Source: Candidatus Wildermuthbacteria bacterium RIFCSPHIGHO2_01_FULL_48_25
GTDB taxonomy: Bacteria > Patescibacteriota > Minisyncoccia > Minisyncoccales > UBA10102
NCBI GenBank assembly: GCA_001823155.1
Contig: MHTR01000013.1
Span: 1 to 35,746 of the forward strand
Direction: 5' to 3'
Length of the DNA stretch: 35,746 bases
The stretch's first letter is position 1, and every line of letters starts with the position of its first letter. A program made the translations under genes and the position numbers. Below, one piece after another: positions 20,827 to 29,321 of the stretch. The notes beneath the pieces are model-generated. The model was given only the letters and a program-made list of their open reading frames with translations. It had not been told where the DNA came from and did no database searches.

Positions 20827-21498
20827 TTACGGTCTTCCGACCACAACCACGAACTCTCCCTTTACCTTATCTTTCTGCAGCATTTCGAGCACCTGGTCAA
20901 TAGCACCGCGATACACGGTTTCAAACTTCTTGGTAAGTTCTCTCCCCACTACAGTTTGTAGTTGGTAGTTTATAGTTTTTAGTTCTTGGAGACTTTTTAA
21001 AATCCGGTACGGGGATTCATAAAAGATAACAGGGCGGGCAGATTGCGCCACTTCCTCGAAGAACTTCTTCCTTCCTTTTTTGTGCGGAGGGTACCCTAAG
21101 AACAGGAACTTATCCATGGGAAGGCCCGCTATGCTCGCGATCGCAGACACTGCTGACGCTCCTGGTATGGGAACAATGCTTAAAGAGGGCTTTCTTTCCA
21201 AAAGGTAATCAATGAGTTCGTTGCCTGGGTCTGACACGCCGGGAGTCCCCGCGTCTGTCACTAAAGCAAGACTTTTGCCTTGCGAGAGCAGCTCAAAGAC
21301 ATACTCTTTCGTTTTTTCGCTCGCGTGCTGGTGGTAGCTTATGGTGGGAACTTTAACTTCGTATCGCGAAAGCAGCTTTTGCGTTACTCTCGTGTCTTCG
21401 CAAAGAATAAAAGAAACTTCCTTGAGCGTTCTCAAGGCGCGCAGGGTGAGGTCTTCCAAGTTCCCAATGGGAGTGGCTACCACGAAAAGCGTAGCCAT
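20827..21498 (-). CDS. rsmI: 16S rRNA (cytidine-1402-2'-O)-methyltransferase RsmI
   Basis: 223 aa. SAM-dependent ribose methylation of C1402 in the decoding centre. Tetrapyrrole-methylase fold hallmarks: LFVVATPIGNLEDLTLRALR, ILCEDTRVTQKLL, YHQHASEKT, LVTDAGTPGVSDPG, IPGASAVSAIASIAGLP, FLGYPPHKKGRK and FYESPYRI. Somewhat shorter than the usual 280 aa because the small C-terminal domain is missing, as in many reduced genomes. Its ATG is 1 nt after the stop of the permease gene, so it is in the same operon. Confidence 0.96.
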   Translation of the reverse strand: MATLFVVATPIGNLEDLTLRALRTLKEVSFILCEDTRVTQKLLSRYEVKVPTISYHQHASEKTKEYVFELLSQGKSLALVTDAGTPGVSDPGNELIDYLLERKPSLSIVPIPGASAVSAIASIAGLPMDKFLFLGYPPHKKGRKKFFEEVAQSARPVIFYESPYRILKSLQELKTINYQLQTVVGRELTKKFETVYRGAIDQVLEMLQKDKVKGEFVVVVGRP

Positions 21499-21499
21499 G

Positions 21500-22531
21500 T
21501 CACGTCACCACCACTTCTCCTTTTCTCTTCTTGAGAAAATCGCGCAAGAATTCAGAAAGAATGCCCGCAATGGGAATGGCGAACAGCGCGCCCAGCACTC
21601 CCCACAAGGTGCCACCTACCGCAACTGCCACCAAAACAAGTACCGGAGAAAGACCGATGAACTTCTTAGTCAAAAGCGGAGTTAAAATGTTCCCCTCAAT
21701 TTGCTGAATGAGAAACAGAGCTATTCCAACGAACAGGGCCTTGGGAAGCGACTCAAGAGCCAGCAAGAACACAACAATGGCACCTGAAAACAAGGGCCCG
21801 ATAATAGGCAAGAAATTGGTGACACCAGAAAGCAAACTCAACGAAAAGGGATACGGCGCGCCGAACAAGAACAAGGTAATATAGGTTGCGACTCCCACGA
21901 ACAACGAGCCCACTATTCTGGAAATAAACCAGGCAGACACCTTTTTTTGCGAGCGCGTCCACACGTCTAACGCCAGGACTTCCATGGAACGAGGAAACAA
22001 GAGCATAATGGCGCGCTCAATGCCTTTACGCTCCAAAGAAAGGAAAATGGCTATGGAAATGACGAACAGGGTAGACACAATGCCGCCAAAAATGGCAAAC
22101 AGGGCAGAAAAGAAGTTTGAGCCGAACTTTTCCACGCCTTTTACCGAAGCATCAACAAAGGCGTTGGGTTCTGAAAACGCTTCAAGGCCAAGGCCTCTTA
22201 AAGAGGGCGCCAGTGTTTCAAAATACTGGGGAATGAGCTGCGAAAACCGCTTTATCTCATTAATGAACAACGGAGCTGTTCCGTAGAGAATGAAGGCGAC
22301 AACACCAAACACCAAAAGATACATGCCTACGGTGGCAACCACTCTTGGAATGCGGAACTTTTCCAGAACGTCAATAACCGGGTCAAAAAGAATTGAAATA
22401 ATGACCCCGAACACGAACCAAACCAGAACGTCTTTCAATAGGAAGACGATATAAATCAAAAGGGTGGCCAGAGAAAGCTTCACAATGGTTCCCCAGGAAA
22501 TATCTAGCGTTCGTTCGTTGAGCGACGTCAT
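21500..22531 (-). CDS. AI-2E family (PerM/DUF20) membrane transporter
   Basis: 343 aa, inner-membrane protein with about seven to eight hydrophobic segments (for example LSLATLLIYIVFLL, VLVWFVFGVIISILFD, VATVGMYLLVFGVVAFILYG, PIIGPLFSGAIVVFLLALES, SPVLVLVAVAVGGTLWGVLG). The family covers exporters of varied or unknown substrate; the conserved end GGTLWGVLGALFAIPIAGIL is typical. AI-2 export cannot be inferred. It overlaps the M16 protease stop codon by 4 nt (ATGA), so it is tightly coupled. Confidence 0.88.
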   Translation of the reverse strand: MTSLNERTLDISWGTIVKLSLATLLIYIVFLLKDVLVWFVFGVIISILFDPVIDVLEKFRIPRVVATVGMYLLVFGVVAFILYGTAPLFINEIKRFSQLIPQYFETLAPSLRGLGLEAFSEPNAFVDASVKGVEKFGSNFFSALFAIFGGIVSTLFVISIAIFLSLERKGIERAIMLLFPRSMEVLALDVWTRSQKKVSAWFISRIVGSLFVGVATYITLFLFGAPYPFSLSLLSGVTNFLPIIGPLFSGAIVVFLLALESLPKALFVGIALFLIQQIEGNILTPLLTKKFIGLSPVLVLVAVAVGGTLWGVLGALFAIPIAGILSEFLRDFLKKRKGEVVVT

Positions 22532-23811
22532 GAATGATTGAGTATGTTTTCAAACTTCTTTTTTGCCTTTGCTGAGTAGGGGCCCAGCACCACGAGATTG
22601 AGATTCTTTCGCACGAACATCTCGGCTGCTGCCTTTTGCAGCATGGCAGGCGTTACTTTTTCTATCTTACCATGTATTTGTTCCAGGGTTAAAATCTCCT
22701 GCTCAAGCAGCTCCTGCATACCAAAGAACGAGGCCTTTGCTTCAGAAGCTTCTAAGCCTAAAGCCGAAGTCCCCTTGATATGATCTTTTGCCTTCTTGAG
22801 CTCTTTTGCAGAAACCCTTTTTGAGACGAGCTTCTTGTACTCACGCAGTATGGTTGCTATTGCCTGCTCTGTTCTTTCGTGCGGAACTCCGGCTGAAGTC
22901 ATTAAGTACCCCGCGTCTGGGTCACTATCACTATTGGTGTTGATGTCATAGGCAATGCCCAGCTTCTCTCGCACTTCAACGAATAAACGGGAAGAGAACA
23001 TTCCTCCCAGCAAAACCGCCATGACTTCCTGGGTATAGTGCAAAGGATGCGACAGGTTGTATCCCCGGGCTCCCAAGGCAACGCGGGTTTGGTCTGCAAT
23101 ACGGCGCTCAACCACTATGCCTGGCCGTGTCTGGCTTATTTTTACTTCCTTCTTTTTCCAGAACTCCCGCTCAGGTATCCCCGAAAAGAGCTTTTCTACC
23201 TTTTTAATGACAGCTTTTTCGTTAATGCGGCCTGCCACGCACACCACCGTGTTTTTCGCGACATACTGGCTTTCCATGTATTCCAAAAGATCTTTTCTCG
23301 AAAGCCCCAAAACCGTTTGGCGGGTTCCGGTAATTTCCCAGCCCGCGGGCGTATCTCCATAGAGAAGGCTCTGCCACAGGGTTTCGGCCCTTCTCATGGG
23401 GTTGTCGCGATAGATGTTCATTTCCTCAATGACCACGCCTTTTTCCTTTGCGATTTCTTTCACGGGCAGAATGGAGTTTAAAAAGATGTCTGACACGATA
23501 TCTAAAGCTAAATCCGCGTGCTCATACTCCACCTTTACGAAGTATCCCGTGTAATCGGTTCCGGTGAAGGCATTGAACATGCCTCCTACCTGGTCAATAG
23601 GTTCTGTCACCGCAATGGCGCTCGGCCGCTTTGCAGTTCCCTTGAAAAACATGTGCTCAAGGAAATGCGAGATGCCTTGGAGCCCTCGTATCTCATACTT
23701 TGAGCCGGTACCTACCAAAACAAAAACAGCGACAGCCCTGGTATCCTGATGAGGAGCAGTCACGATCCTCAAGCCGTTTTTGAGCGTGGTTTTATGGAAT
23801 GAGTTTTTCAT
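22528..23811 (-). CDS. M16-family zinc metallopeptidase (processing peptidase-like)
   Basis: About 427 aa from ATG 23811 (MKNSFHKTTLKNG). The longer frame would start at a TTG 24 nt upstream; the ATG fits the family N-terminus better. Inverted zinc motif HFLEH (HxxEH) in ISHFLEHMFFKGTAKRP, with the distal Glu in EEMNIYRDNPMRRAE. The C-terminal half (RTRVALGARGYN, VREKLGIAYDINTNS) is the inactive-domain lobe of the fold, with the R/Y pair. Typical single-polypeptide bacterial M16B length. Its start overlaps the end of glyQS by 20 nt. Confidence 0.93.
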   Translation of the reverse strand: MKNSFHKTTLKNGLRIVTAPHQDTRAVAVFVLVGTGSKYEIRGLQGISHFLEHMFFKGTAKRPSAIAVTEPIDQVGGMFNAFTGTDYTGYFVKVEYEHADLALDIVSDIFLNSILPVKEIAKEKGVVIEEMNIYRDNPMRRAETLWQSLLYGDTPAGWEITGTRQTVLGLSRKDLLEYMESQYVAKNTVVCVAGRINEKAVIKKVEKLFSGIPEREFWKKKEVKISQTRPGIVVERRIADQTRVALGARGYNLSHPLHYTQEVMAVLLGGMFSSRLFVEVREKLGIAYDINTNSDSDPDAGYLMTSAGVPHERTEQAIATILREYKKLVSKRVSAKELKKAKDHIKGTSALGLEASEAKASFFGMQELLEQEILTLEQIHGKIEKVTPAMLQKAAAEMFVRKNLNLVVLGPYSAKAKKKFENILNHS

Positions 23812-25117
23812 GGAGTTTCTGCACAAGGTCTTCAATCGCTATTCTATCTTGTTTCATGGTGTCGCGGTCACGAACAGTCACCATCTTGTCTTCAAGCGTT
23901 TCGAAGTCAACGGTCACGCACAGAGGCGTCCCTATTTCATCCTGCCTGCGATATCTTCTTCCAATTGCCCCTGTTCCATGATACTCACACATGAAGTGTT
24001 TTTTCAAAGTGTCATACACTTCTTGTGCTTTTTTCACAAGCTCTGGCTTATTCTTCACCAAAGGCAGCACCGCAACCTGGATAGGAGCAAGCGCGTTATG
24101 GAGCCGTAACACGGTTTCTGTTTCTTTCACGGCTTCTGTGGTCGTTGTTCTCCCTCCTTTTATCTCCTCATACCCCTGGCACAGCAAAGCAAGGAACAAG
24201 CGGTCAACTCCCAGGGTAGGTTCAATTACATAGGGAATATAGGGTTTCTTGGTTTCTTCGTCAAAGTAGCTCAAGTCTTTTCCTGAAGCGCTGGCGTGCT
24301 GTTTCAAATCATAATCGGTGCGATTCGCTACCCCAGCTATTTCTCCCCATCCAAAAGGAAACTTATACTCAATATCCACTGTTCTCTTTGAGTAGTGAGC
24401 AAGAGAATCTTTCTTGTGCTCATACAATCTCATGTTCTCTTCTTTCAACCCCAAATCAACCAAGAACTGCTTCCAGTCTTTCAACCATGAGTCAAACTGT
24501 TTCTCATCCTCTCCTGGTTTTACAAAATATTCTAGTTCCGCTATCTCAAACTCGCGGGCTCGAAAAATGAAGTTTCCTGTGGTGATTTCGTTGCGGAATG
24601 CCTTCCCTACCTGCGCGATTCCGAAAGGAACTTTCAATCCGTAGGTTTCCTGCACAAGCTTAAAATCTGTGAACATTGCTTGCGCAGTTTCTGGCCGAAG
24701 GTACGCAACATTCAAATTATCTTCCACTGGGCCCAGGAACGTTTTGAACATAAGGTTAAACTGCTTTGCTAAAGTAAACTCCTTCCCTTCGCACTGCGTG
24801 CACGCTTCCGGTTTCATATCTTCCCTGAACCTGGCGTGGCATTTTTTGCACTCAACCAAAGGATCAGAAAAGTTCTTCAAATGCCCCGAAGCTTCCCACA
24901 CCTTGGGATGCATGATTATAGAGGCATCAATAAGCGCGACGTCTAGTCGCTCCTGCACGAACCTCTTTATCCACGCCTTCTTGATATTATTCTTCATCAA
25001 CGCGCCCAGAGGACCGTAGTCCCACAGCGCCTCCACGCCTCCGTAGATTTCAGACGAGGGGAAGATAAACCCCCTTCTTTTCGCCAAAGAAACTATACTT
25101 TCCATTGAGTTTTCCAT
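23792..25117 (-). CDS. glyQS: Glycyl-tRNA synthetase, class II dimeric type
   Basis: 441 aa. Eukaryote/archaea-like alpha2 GlyRS. RRGFIFPSSEIYGGVEALWDYGPLG is the N-terminal hallmark; ECKKCHARFREDMKPEACTQCEG is a Cys4 zinc-type insertion; YLRPETAQAMFTDFK (motif 2 region), FRNEITTGNFIFRAREFEIAELEYF and PYVIEPTLGVDRLFLALLC (motif 3) are intact. The C-terminal anticodon-binding domain runs from APIQVAVLPLV. A TAGAAT box 9 nt before the ATG suggests a near-leaderless start. First gene of the operon that runs to metG. Confidence 0.97.
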   Translation of the reverse strand: MENSMESIVSLAKRRGFIFPSSEIYGGVEALWDYGPLGALMKNNIKKAWIKRFVQERLDVALIDASIIMHPKVWEASGHLKNFSDPLVECKKCHARFREDMKPEACTQCEGKEFTLAKQFNLMFKTFLGPVEDNLNVAYLRPETAQAMFTDFKLVQETYGLKVPFGIAQVGKAFRNEITTGNFIFRAREFEIAELEYFVKPGEDEKQFDSWLKDWKQFLVDLGLKEENMRLYEHKKDSLAHYSKRTVDIEYKFPFGWGEIAGVANRTDYDLKQHASASGKDLSYFDEETKKPYIPYVIEPTLGVDRLFLALLCQGYEEIKGGRTTTTEAVKETETVLRLHNALAPIQVAVLPLVKNKPELVKKAQEVYDTLKKHFMCEYHGTGAIGRRYRRQDEIGTPLCVTVDFETLEDKMVTVRDRDTMKQDRIAIEDLVQKLHEKLIP

Positions 25118-25143
25118 GATTTTCCCATTCTACGTGATTTCCC

Positions 25144-25184
25144 TAAAAAGAAAAAGCCCGTCTCCTAAGGTCTTGGGAAACGGG
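25144..25184 (-). terminator. Intrinsic terminator of the small membrane-protein gene
   Basis: CCCGTTTCC pairs with GGAGACGGG (one wobble) on the minus strand, followed by CTTTTTCTTTTT. Confidence 0.88.
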
Positions 25185-25193
25185 ACGGATTGG

Positions 25194-25799
25194 TTAAGCC
25201 GGATGTGGCGGAGCCACAAAGGGATTACGGATCGTCTCTGGCAGCGAGCTCACAGCAATCGCAAGCGCCAATGCGCCACCGAACACGAGCAAGGGTACGT
25301 ACACCGCTACCCAGACTCCGCCTTGGCTCCAGAGCCAAAAGCCATAGACCGACAGATAACTGTTCGCAACAGCCCAGCGCATGTCAGTGAGGCCCGTACT
25401 AACCTCTGCGGATGTTAGGGCGATATCAGGTTTTGCCAACGCATCCGCGCGAGCTGCCAATTCCCGGATGAGAGCACGCTTGTACGCCATGTCGTTGTGC
25501 TCTGCATACGCGTACCCTGTTGTATCGCCCTGGATCATACCGAACTCATCCAGGGAACGATCAAGTCGCCTGAGCGCATTTGCAAATTCCACTGGCGTTG
25601 TAGCTTGCAATGCCTGGGTGCGGTACGTATGCAGATTGGAGGTGAACTTTGCGTTCTGGTATATGGGGATGCCGAAGACTATTGCCACCAGACTGCCAAC
25701 CATAGCGAGGACAAGGATCGGGATGACTACGCTTTTCACCCACCCGAGAGAGATTTTTGCAGTTCTCCCAGGACCAATAGATTTCCTTCTGGTTACCAT
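25194..25799 (-). CDS. Hypothetical membrane protein with two transmembrane helices (201 aa)
   Basis: No family recognised. A basic N-terminus (RRKSIGPGRTAKISLGW) precedes a helix VVIPILVLAMVGSLVAIVFG. A soluble, mostly helical domain with LDRSLDEFGMI and RALIRELAARADAL follows, then a second helix WVAVYVPLLVFGGALALAIA close to the C-terminus. With both ends probably cytoplasmic, the central domain would be outside. Start taken at ATG 25799; a GTG six codons upstream is possible. GGAAAAGGAA precedes the ATG. GC-rich codon use like the other accessory genes. Divergent from the pentapeptide-repeat gene. A TTGACT at 25869-25874 and GATAGT nearer the gene are the only promoter candidates, badly spaced. 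Confidence 0.7.
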   Translation of the reverse strand: MVTRRKSIGPGRTAKISLGWVKSVVIPILVLAMVGSLVAIVFGIPIYQNAKFTSNLHTYRTQALQATTPVEFANALRRLDRSLDEFGMIQGDTTGYAYAEHNDMAYKRALIRELAARADALAKPDIALTSAEVSTGLTDMRWAVANSYLSVYGFWLWSQGGVWVAVYVPLLVFGGALALAIAVSSLPETIRNPFVAPPHPA

Positions 25800-25910
25800 T
25801 TCCTTTTCCTTCCTCACGTGTCCAGTTGAGCGCGGTACTAAACTATCACCTACGTTTTTTTAGAGAAAAAGTCAAGAGTGCAATGCATAAAAAGAAGGGT
25901 AAGCGTCACA

Positions 25911-25939
25911 TTGACAAAACTAATTATACGTGATATGAA
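25911..25939 (+). promoter_or_regulatory. Promoter of the pentapeptide-repeat gene
   Basis: TTGACA (25911-25916), 17-nt spacer, TATGAA (25934-25939); 45 nt to the ATG with AGGGAG as Shine-Dalgarno. Confidence 0.75.
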
Positions 25940-25984
25940 AATAGTTAGCACGATCCCACAACTTGTAGAAAGGGAGATTACACG

Positions 25985-26584
25985 ATGCCTGACCAAGATA
26001 AGAAGGCCCTGGTCCCCCGAAAGCGAAGCGTTCCGGCAAAAGTTTCGAAAAGGATTCCGACTCCCGAAACGCTCGCTCTTGTGGCAAAAATTCGGAAACT
26101 CACTCCCGCATCAGCAAGGCAGTACTTCCGTGATCTACAAGGTAGTACCGTCGACCTGTCTGCCGCTCCCCTGCAAGGACTACTCTTGAGTGGCATACAA
26201 CTGCTGGGCGCCACCCTCGTCCAAACCGCATTTAATGATTCAGATCTCACGGGAGGCGATCTAAGAGGGAGCTTTGGCCCACAATTCGGTGGGGCTAACG
26301 GAAGATTCGTCGGCGTGAACTTCACGGGCATGGATCTACGCGAGGCGGTCTTTACTAATGCCGACCTCACGGGTGCCAAGTTCATCCAATGCAATCTCAT
26401 GAACACGATCTTCACGGGTGCAAACATCAGGAAGACGAACTTCGCGGGTGCAAATTTGACTGGAGCCTTCCTAACTGCAGTACGAAACTACCAAACGGCG
26501 ATCTTCGAGTACGCGACCATGACCGGCACCCTCTTTTCTCCAGGAGTTGAAGAAATCATCCTGGCGAAAACCATACCGCGCTAA
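25985..26584 (+). CDS. Pentapeptide-repeat protein (199 aa)
   Basis: From about residue 58 onward the sequence follows the A(D/N)LxX pentapeptide rhythm (AFNDSDLTGGDLRG, NFTGMDLREAVFTNADLTGA, TNFAGANLTGAFL), predicting a right-handed quadrilateral beta-helix that can mimic double-stranded DNA. The first 57 residues are basic (KRSVPAKVSKRIPTPE) and unlike the repeat, with a helical stretch ASARQYFRDL. There is no signal peptide, so it is cytoplasmic. Related proteins include gyrase-protecting Qnr/MfpA, but nothing here supports that specific role. Monocistronic with its own promoter, Shine-Dalgarno (AGGGAG, 9 nt) and terminator. Confidence 0.9.
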   Translation: MPDQDKKALVPRKRSVPAKVSKRIPTPETLALVAKIRKLTPASARQYFRDLQGSTVDLSAAPLQGLLLSGIQLLGATLVQTAFNDSDLTGGDLRGSFGPQFGGANGRFVGVNFTGMDLREAVFTNADLTGAKFIQCNLMNTIFTGANIRKTNFAGANLTGAFLTAVRNYQTAIFEYATMTGTLFSPGVEEIILAKTIPR

Positions 26585-26595
26585 TCCTCAAGCAC

Positions 26596-26630
26596 AGAGC
26601 TACGAATCCCTCGTGGCTCTTTTTATTTTC
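26596..26630 (+). terminator. Intrinsic terminator of the pentapeptide-repeat gene
   Basis: AGAGCTACGA pairs with TCGTGGCTCT (one wobble), loop 5 nt, followed by TTTTTATTTT. Confidence 0.88.
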
Positions 26631-26634
26631 GAAG

Positions 26635-26662
26635 CAAAAAAAAGGGCGAAGGAATCGCCCTT
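26635..26662 (-). terminator. Intrinsic terminator of the 108-aa membrane protein gene
   Basis: AAGGGCGA/TCGCCCTT perfect 8-bp stem followed by TTTTTT on the minus strand; the stem overlaps two bases of the stop codon. It faces the pentapeptide terminator. Confidence 0.88.
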
Positions 26663-26987
26663 ACTCCCCTTCCAGTTCTTCCATTTCCCTTCGTTCAGAA
26701 GCCGACAGGGGTTCATGCTCCGTGTAGCGCAACATGGAACCAGCGTCGTCGCCGTATGCCCCTGGCCTATAGTACGGAGAAAGTCCATCTTGCTTCAACT
26801 TTTTTTCAAATGCTCGCACAGCAACCATAATAATGGCAAATCCTACTGCTGCGACAAGCAGGGCATACCCCCGTCCCTTGCCTTCATTGAGGAAAAAGAA
26901 TATGACACCTACCACAAGAGCAGGTACGCCCACTAACAGAACGGTGAAAAGAACGAAAATCCTTGCAGCAAGGATGGATTTACTCAT
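26661..26987 (-). CDS. Small membrane protein, two transmembrane helices (108 aa)
   Basis: Start taken at ATG 26987 because GGAGGG lies 7 nt upstream; a longer frame adds seven residues. Helices FVLFTVLLVGVPALVVGVIF and YALLVAAVGFAIIMVAVRA are joined by a short NEGKGRG turn, followed by a charged cytoplasmic tail (KKLKQDGLSPYYRPG, SERREMEELEGE). No family recognised. It lies about 50 bp behind the DUF11-like gene and may be read through from that operon, as no separate promoter is evident. Confidence 0.65.
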   Translation of the reverse strand: MSKSILAARIFVLFTVLLVGVPALVVGVIFFFLNEGKGRGYALLVAAVGFAIIMVAVRAFEKKLKQDGLSPYYRPGAYGDDAGSMLRYTEHEPLSASERREMEELEGE

Positions 26988-27036
26988 CAACTGCCCTCCA
27001 TTCCTCATCTATTGCGCCACCATACCATCCTAAAAG

Positions 27037-28692
27037 CTACTGCACAATGCCTTTGCCCTGGCTCGAAGAGTCATCGGGCAAGGTAGTGTCGAGCGAAAGG
27101 TCTGTGCCAAAAAGCGTTTGCACGGTCCAGATATCATCTCCGGTAATCTGCACCTGACCCATTAACTGGGCAATACCTCCAAACTGAACAGAGCTTGGGG
27201 TCAACGCGATCTGGAACGCGACTGATGCGGAAGGAGAAATGGTTCCGGTTCCCGCGTTCAAGTCTCCTGGCAGCCACACCACTTCTCGCGAAACCGAATC
27301 AAAGGTAAGCGAAGAGTTTTCGGGAAATACCTTTCCCGTAAGCTCGGCATTCGCGGGAAGGAACGCCTTTACCTTGGCTCCTTTCACGTCATTGAATAGG
27401 TTCTGCGCTTCCCAAACAACAGTGTACGTGGTTCGCTCTCCAACTCTTGGAGGAAGCGGCCCCTGGTTCCCAAATACCTCATCTTGGTAAAACGCTTTTT
27501 GGTTGACTGAAAGGCGGGAGTTCACCTTTACGTCAAACTCTTCACGTAAATCCGAAAGCACAACGCGCGTGCGAAGCAAGAGGTTTTTGTCTTCCAAAGA
27601 AAACTGCTCAATGGTTTTCTGGGCGTGAATCCAGAACTCCACTTTTCCCGTGTCTCCCCTGCCCAAGAACCGAAGCTTTGGAACATCCCGCGCTTCCCAC
27701 ACAATGGAGTTGTCTCCTGATTGGTACAGGCCAACGGGCGAGCGCAAACTGCCATAATCATACGCTTTGCCTTCAAGGTTCACTATCAAAAACAGGTTCT
27801 CAAGATTCCTGCCGCTCACGTTCTTGAACTGGATCTCATAATGCAACAGGTCTCCGGGTGACACTACCGAAGGGTCGTTGCCATTGATAAGCTGGGTTAT
27901 CTGGAGTTGGGGCTCGGCAATGGCAATCCCCTTGGTCACCTCTTTTAAGAGCGTAAATTCTCCTTCTTTCCAGCTTCCCAGGGTTGCTTTGAATACTTTT
28001 AGCTCCTCCAGCTTTCCCTGCAGGGTTCCGCGTATTGAAATCCTGCCCCCTTCCGCCTTATTCAAGACACCAACCTTCCATTCGTTTTCTCCCAAAGGCC
28101 GGGGGCTGGCGTCTTTGAACGCAAAACCACTAGGATACTCGATCTTAATGCGCAGGTTTGCCAAAGGGAACTCGGAGTTTGAGAAGTAGTTGAGCGCGAA
28201 CTGGAACTGCTGGTCGCTCTCGGTGCGAGAAGGAAGGTCGAGCTCAAAGTTCAAAGGAACGAATGTGATGACAGACGTGCCTTTGGTTTCGCTTTCAAAG
28301 CGAGCGCTCAGGTTCTTGGGGCTGTAGTTCAAGAAGGCCTTTGCTTCTTTTACCTCGCCCTCTTTCCCAAAAAGCCGGGCGTTGAACTGCCTGGTCTGCT
28401 CCTGCCCGGGATATATTTCGGTCAATGACTCGGTAATGCGCGTTTGCTCGCCGTCTGTAGGAAGCGAACCTTGCGGGTACTCAAACACGAGCGTTGGATT
28501 TTCCAAAGAAGTGTTTCCGTTGTTCTTCCAGCGCACGGTGTAGGTTATTTCCTCTCCCATCGTAACTTCAGAGGGAGCAATAACCTCCAAACGCAAAATT
28601 CCCTTGGAGTACCGGTTCTGCTGCCACGACCAAATGCCTGCTATCACCAAAAGCAGGGCCAAGAACATGAAAAAGAAGAAAAACCGTTTCAT
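27037..28692 (-). CDS. Membrane-anchored surface protein with DUF11-like beta-sandwich repeats
   Basis: 551 aa from ATG 28692 (a TTG start three codons upstream is possible). The N-terminal basic Lys-Arg followed by a hydrophobic helix (FFFFFMFLALLLVIAGIW) is an uncleaved anchor, with no lipobox. The rest is extracytoplasmic with at least three immunoglobulin-like units: EVTMGEEITYTVRWKNNGN, a SPGDLLHYEIQFKNVSGRNL unit near the middle, and RVGERTTYTVVWEAQNLFND towards the end, each followed by strands such as NPTLVFEYP or GAKVKAFLPANAEL. This is the pattern of DUF11 / conserved-repeat-domain cell-surface proteins. It follows recO by 11 nt. Function unknown; a cell-surface or adhesion scaffold is a guess. 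Confidence 0.78.
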   Translation of the reverse strand: MKRFFFFFMFLALLLVIAGIWSWQQNRYSKGILRLEVIAPSEVTMGEEITYTVRWKNNGNTSLENPTLVFEYPQGSLPTDGEQTRITESLTEIYPGQEQTRQFNARLFGKEGEVKEAKAFLNYSPKNLSARFESETKGTSVITFVPLNFELDLPSRTESDQQFQFALNYFSNSEFPLANLRIKIEYPSGFAFKDASPRPLGENEWKVGVLNKAEGGRISIRGTLQGKLEELKVFKATLGSWKEGEFTLLKEVTKGIAIAEPQLQITQLINGNDPSVVSPGDLLHYEIQFKNVSGRNLENLFLIVNLEGKAYDYGSLRSPVGLYQSGDNSIVWEARDVPKLRFLGRGDTGKVEFWIHAQKTIEQFSLEDKNLLLRTRVVLSDLREEFDVKVNSRLSVNQKAFYQDEVFGNQGPLPPRVGERTTYTVVWEAQNLFNDVKGAKVKAFLPANAELTGKVFPENSSLTFDSVSREVVWLPGDLNAGTGTISPSASVAFQIALTPSSVQFGGIAQLMGQVQITGDDIWTVQTLFGTDLSLDTTLPDDSSSQGKGIVQ

Positions 28693-28703
28693 AACTCCCA
28701 ATA

Positions 28704-29321
28704 CTATTGTATTCCTTTTGTGATTGCAAGGAAATGCGCTCTCGCGAAGCTGGCAAGCGAAGACTCTTGGGAAAAGGAACTGTGCGTCTCCATGAACTGC
28801 TTTAAGGGCTGTTCAAGCGCAGCAGAAACAACTGACGAAATCTCTTTTGGAATATTGCGGGGTTCGGGCTTGAACCCAAGCAGGGAAACAAGGTTCCAGA
28901 AGAAGTAATAGTACAGGGGTGACCAGGTTTGGGGCAAAACCGCGGGATCGTTCAGTGTGTCCAAGGTTTCCTTGAGTAGTTTCCACACCTTTTCATCCTG
29001 GGCCTGGCCTTTCAAAAAAGCATGGAGGGTTTCAGCTACGCGGAGCGCGGCGCGCATTCGCGCTAAATCTGTTTTGAGGAGCTGGTACCCATTCACCAGA
29101 GATGCTTCGATAACTGTGCTCCTCCTCCCTTCCACAAACTCAATTTCAGAAAGGCACAGTACTTCCAAACCCCCTCTCAACTTTGAGGTTATCTTTCGCT
29201 CTCCTGGCGCAGCCAAACTCACTTTCCCAAAATCCCTGGTAAAGCACGTGAAAATACGGTCTGCCTCTCCCACCTCCCGTTTTTTTAAAATGATGCCTTG
29301 GGTCCGGTAATGGATAGCCAT
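28704..29321 (-). CDS. recO: DNA repair protein RecO
   Basis: 205 aa. Mediates RecA loading on SSB-coated DNA with RecR. The N-terminal OB-fold is clear: YRTQGIILKKREVGEADRIF, then TRDFGKVSLAAPGERKITSKLRGGLEVLCLSEIEF. The helical C-domain follows (LYYYFFWNLVSLLGFKPEP). The zinc-binding cysteines of many RecO proteins are absent and the protein is slightly short. Its start lies inside the 3' end of ileS (37-nt overlap), so translation is coupled. Confidence 0.92.
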   Translation of the reverse strand: MAIHYRTQGIILKKREVGEADRIFTCFTRDFGKVSLAAPGERKITSKLRGGLEVLCLSEIEFVEGRRSTVIEASLVNGYQLLKTDLARMRAALRVAETLHAFLKGQAQDEKVWKLLKETLDTLNDPAVLPQTWSPLYYYFFWNLVSLLGFKPEPRNIPKEISSVVSAALEQPLKQFMETHSSFSQESSLASFARAHFLAITKGIQ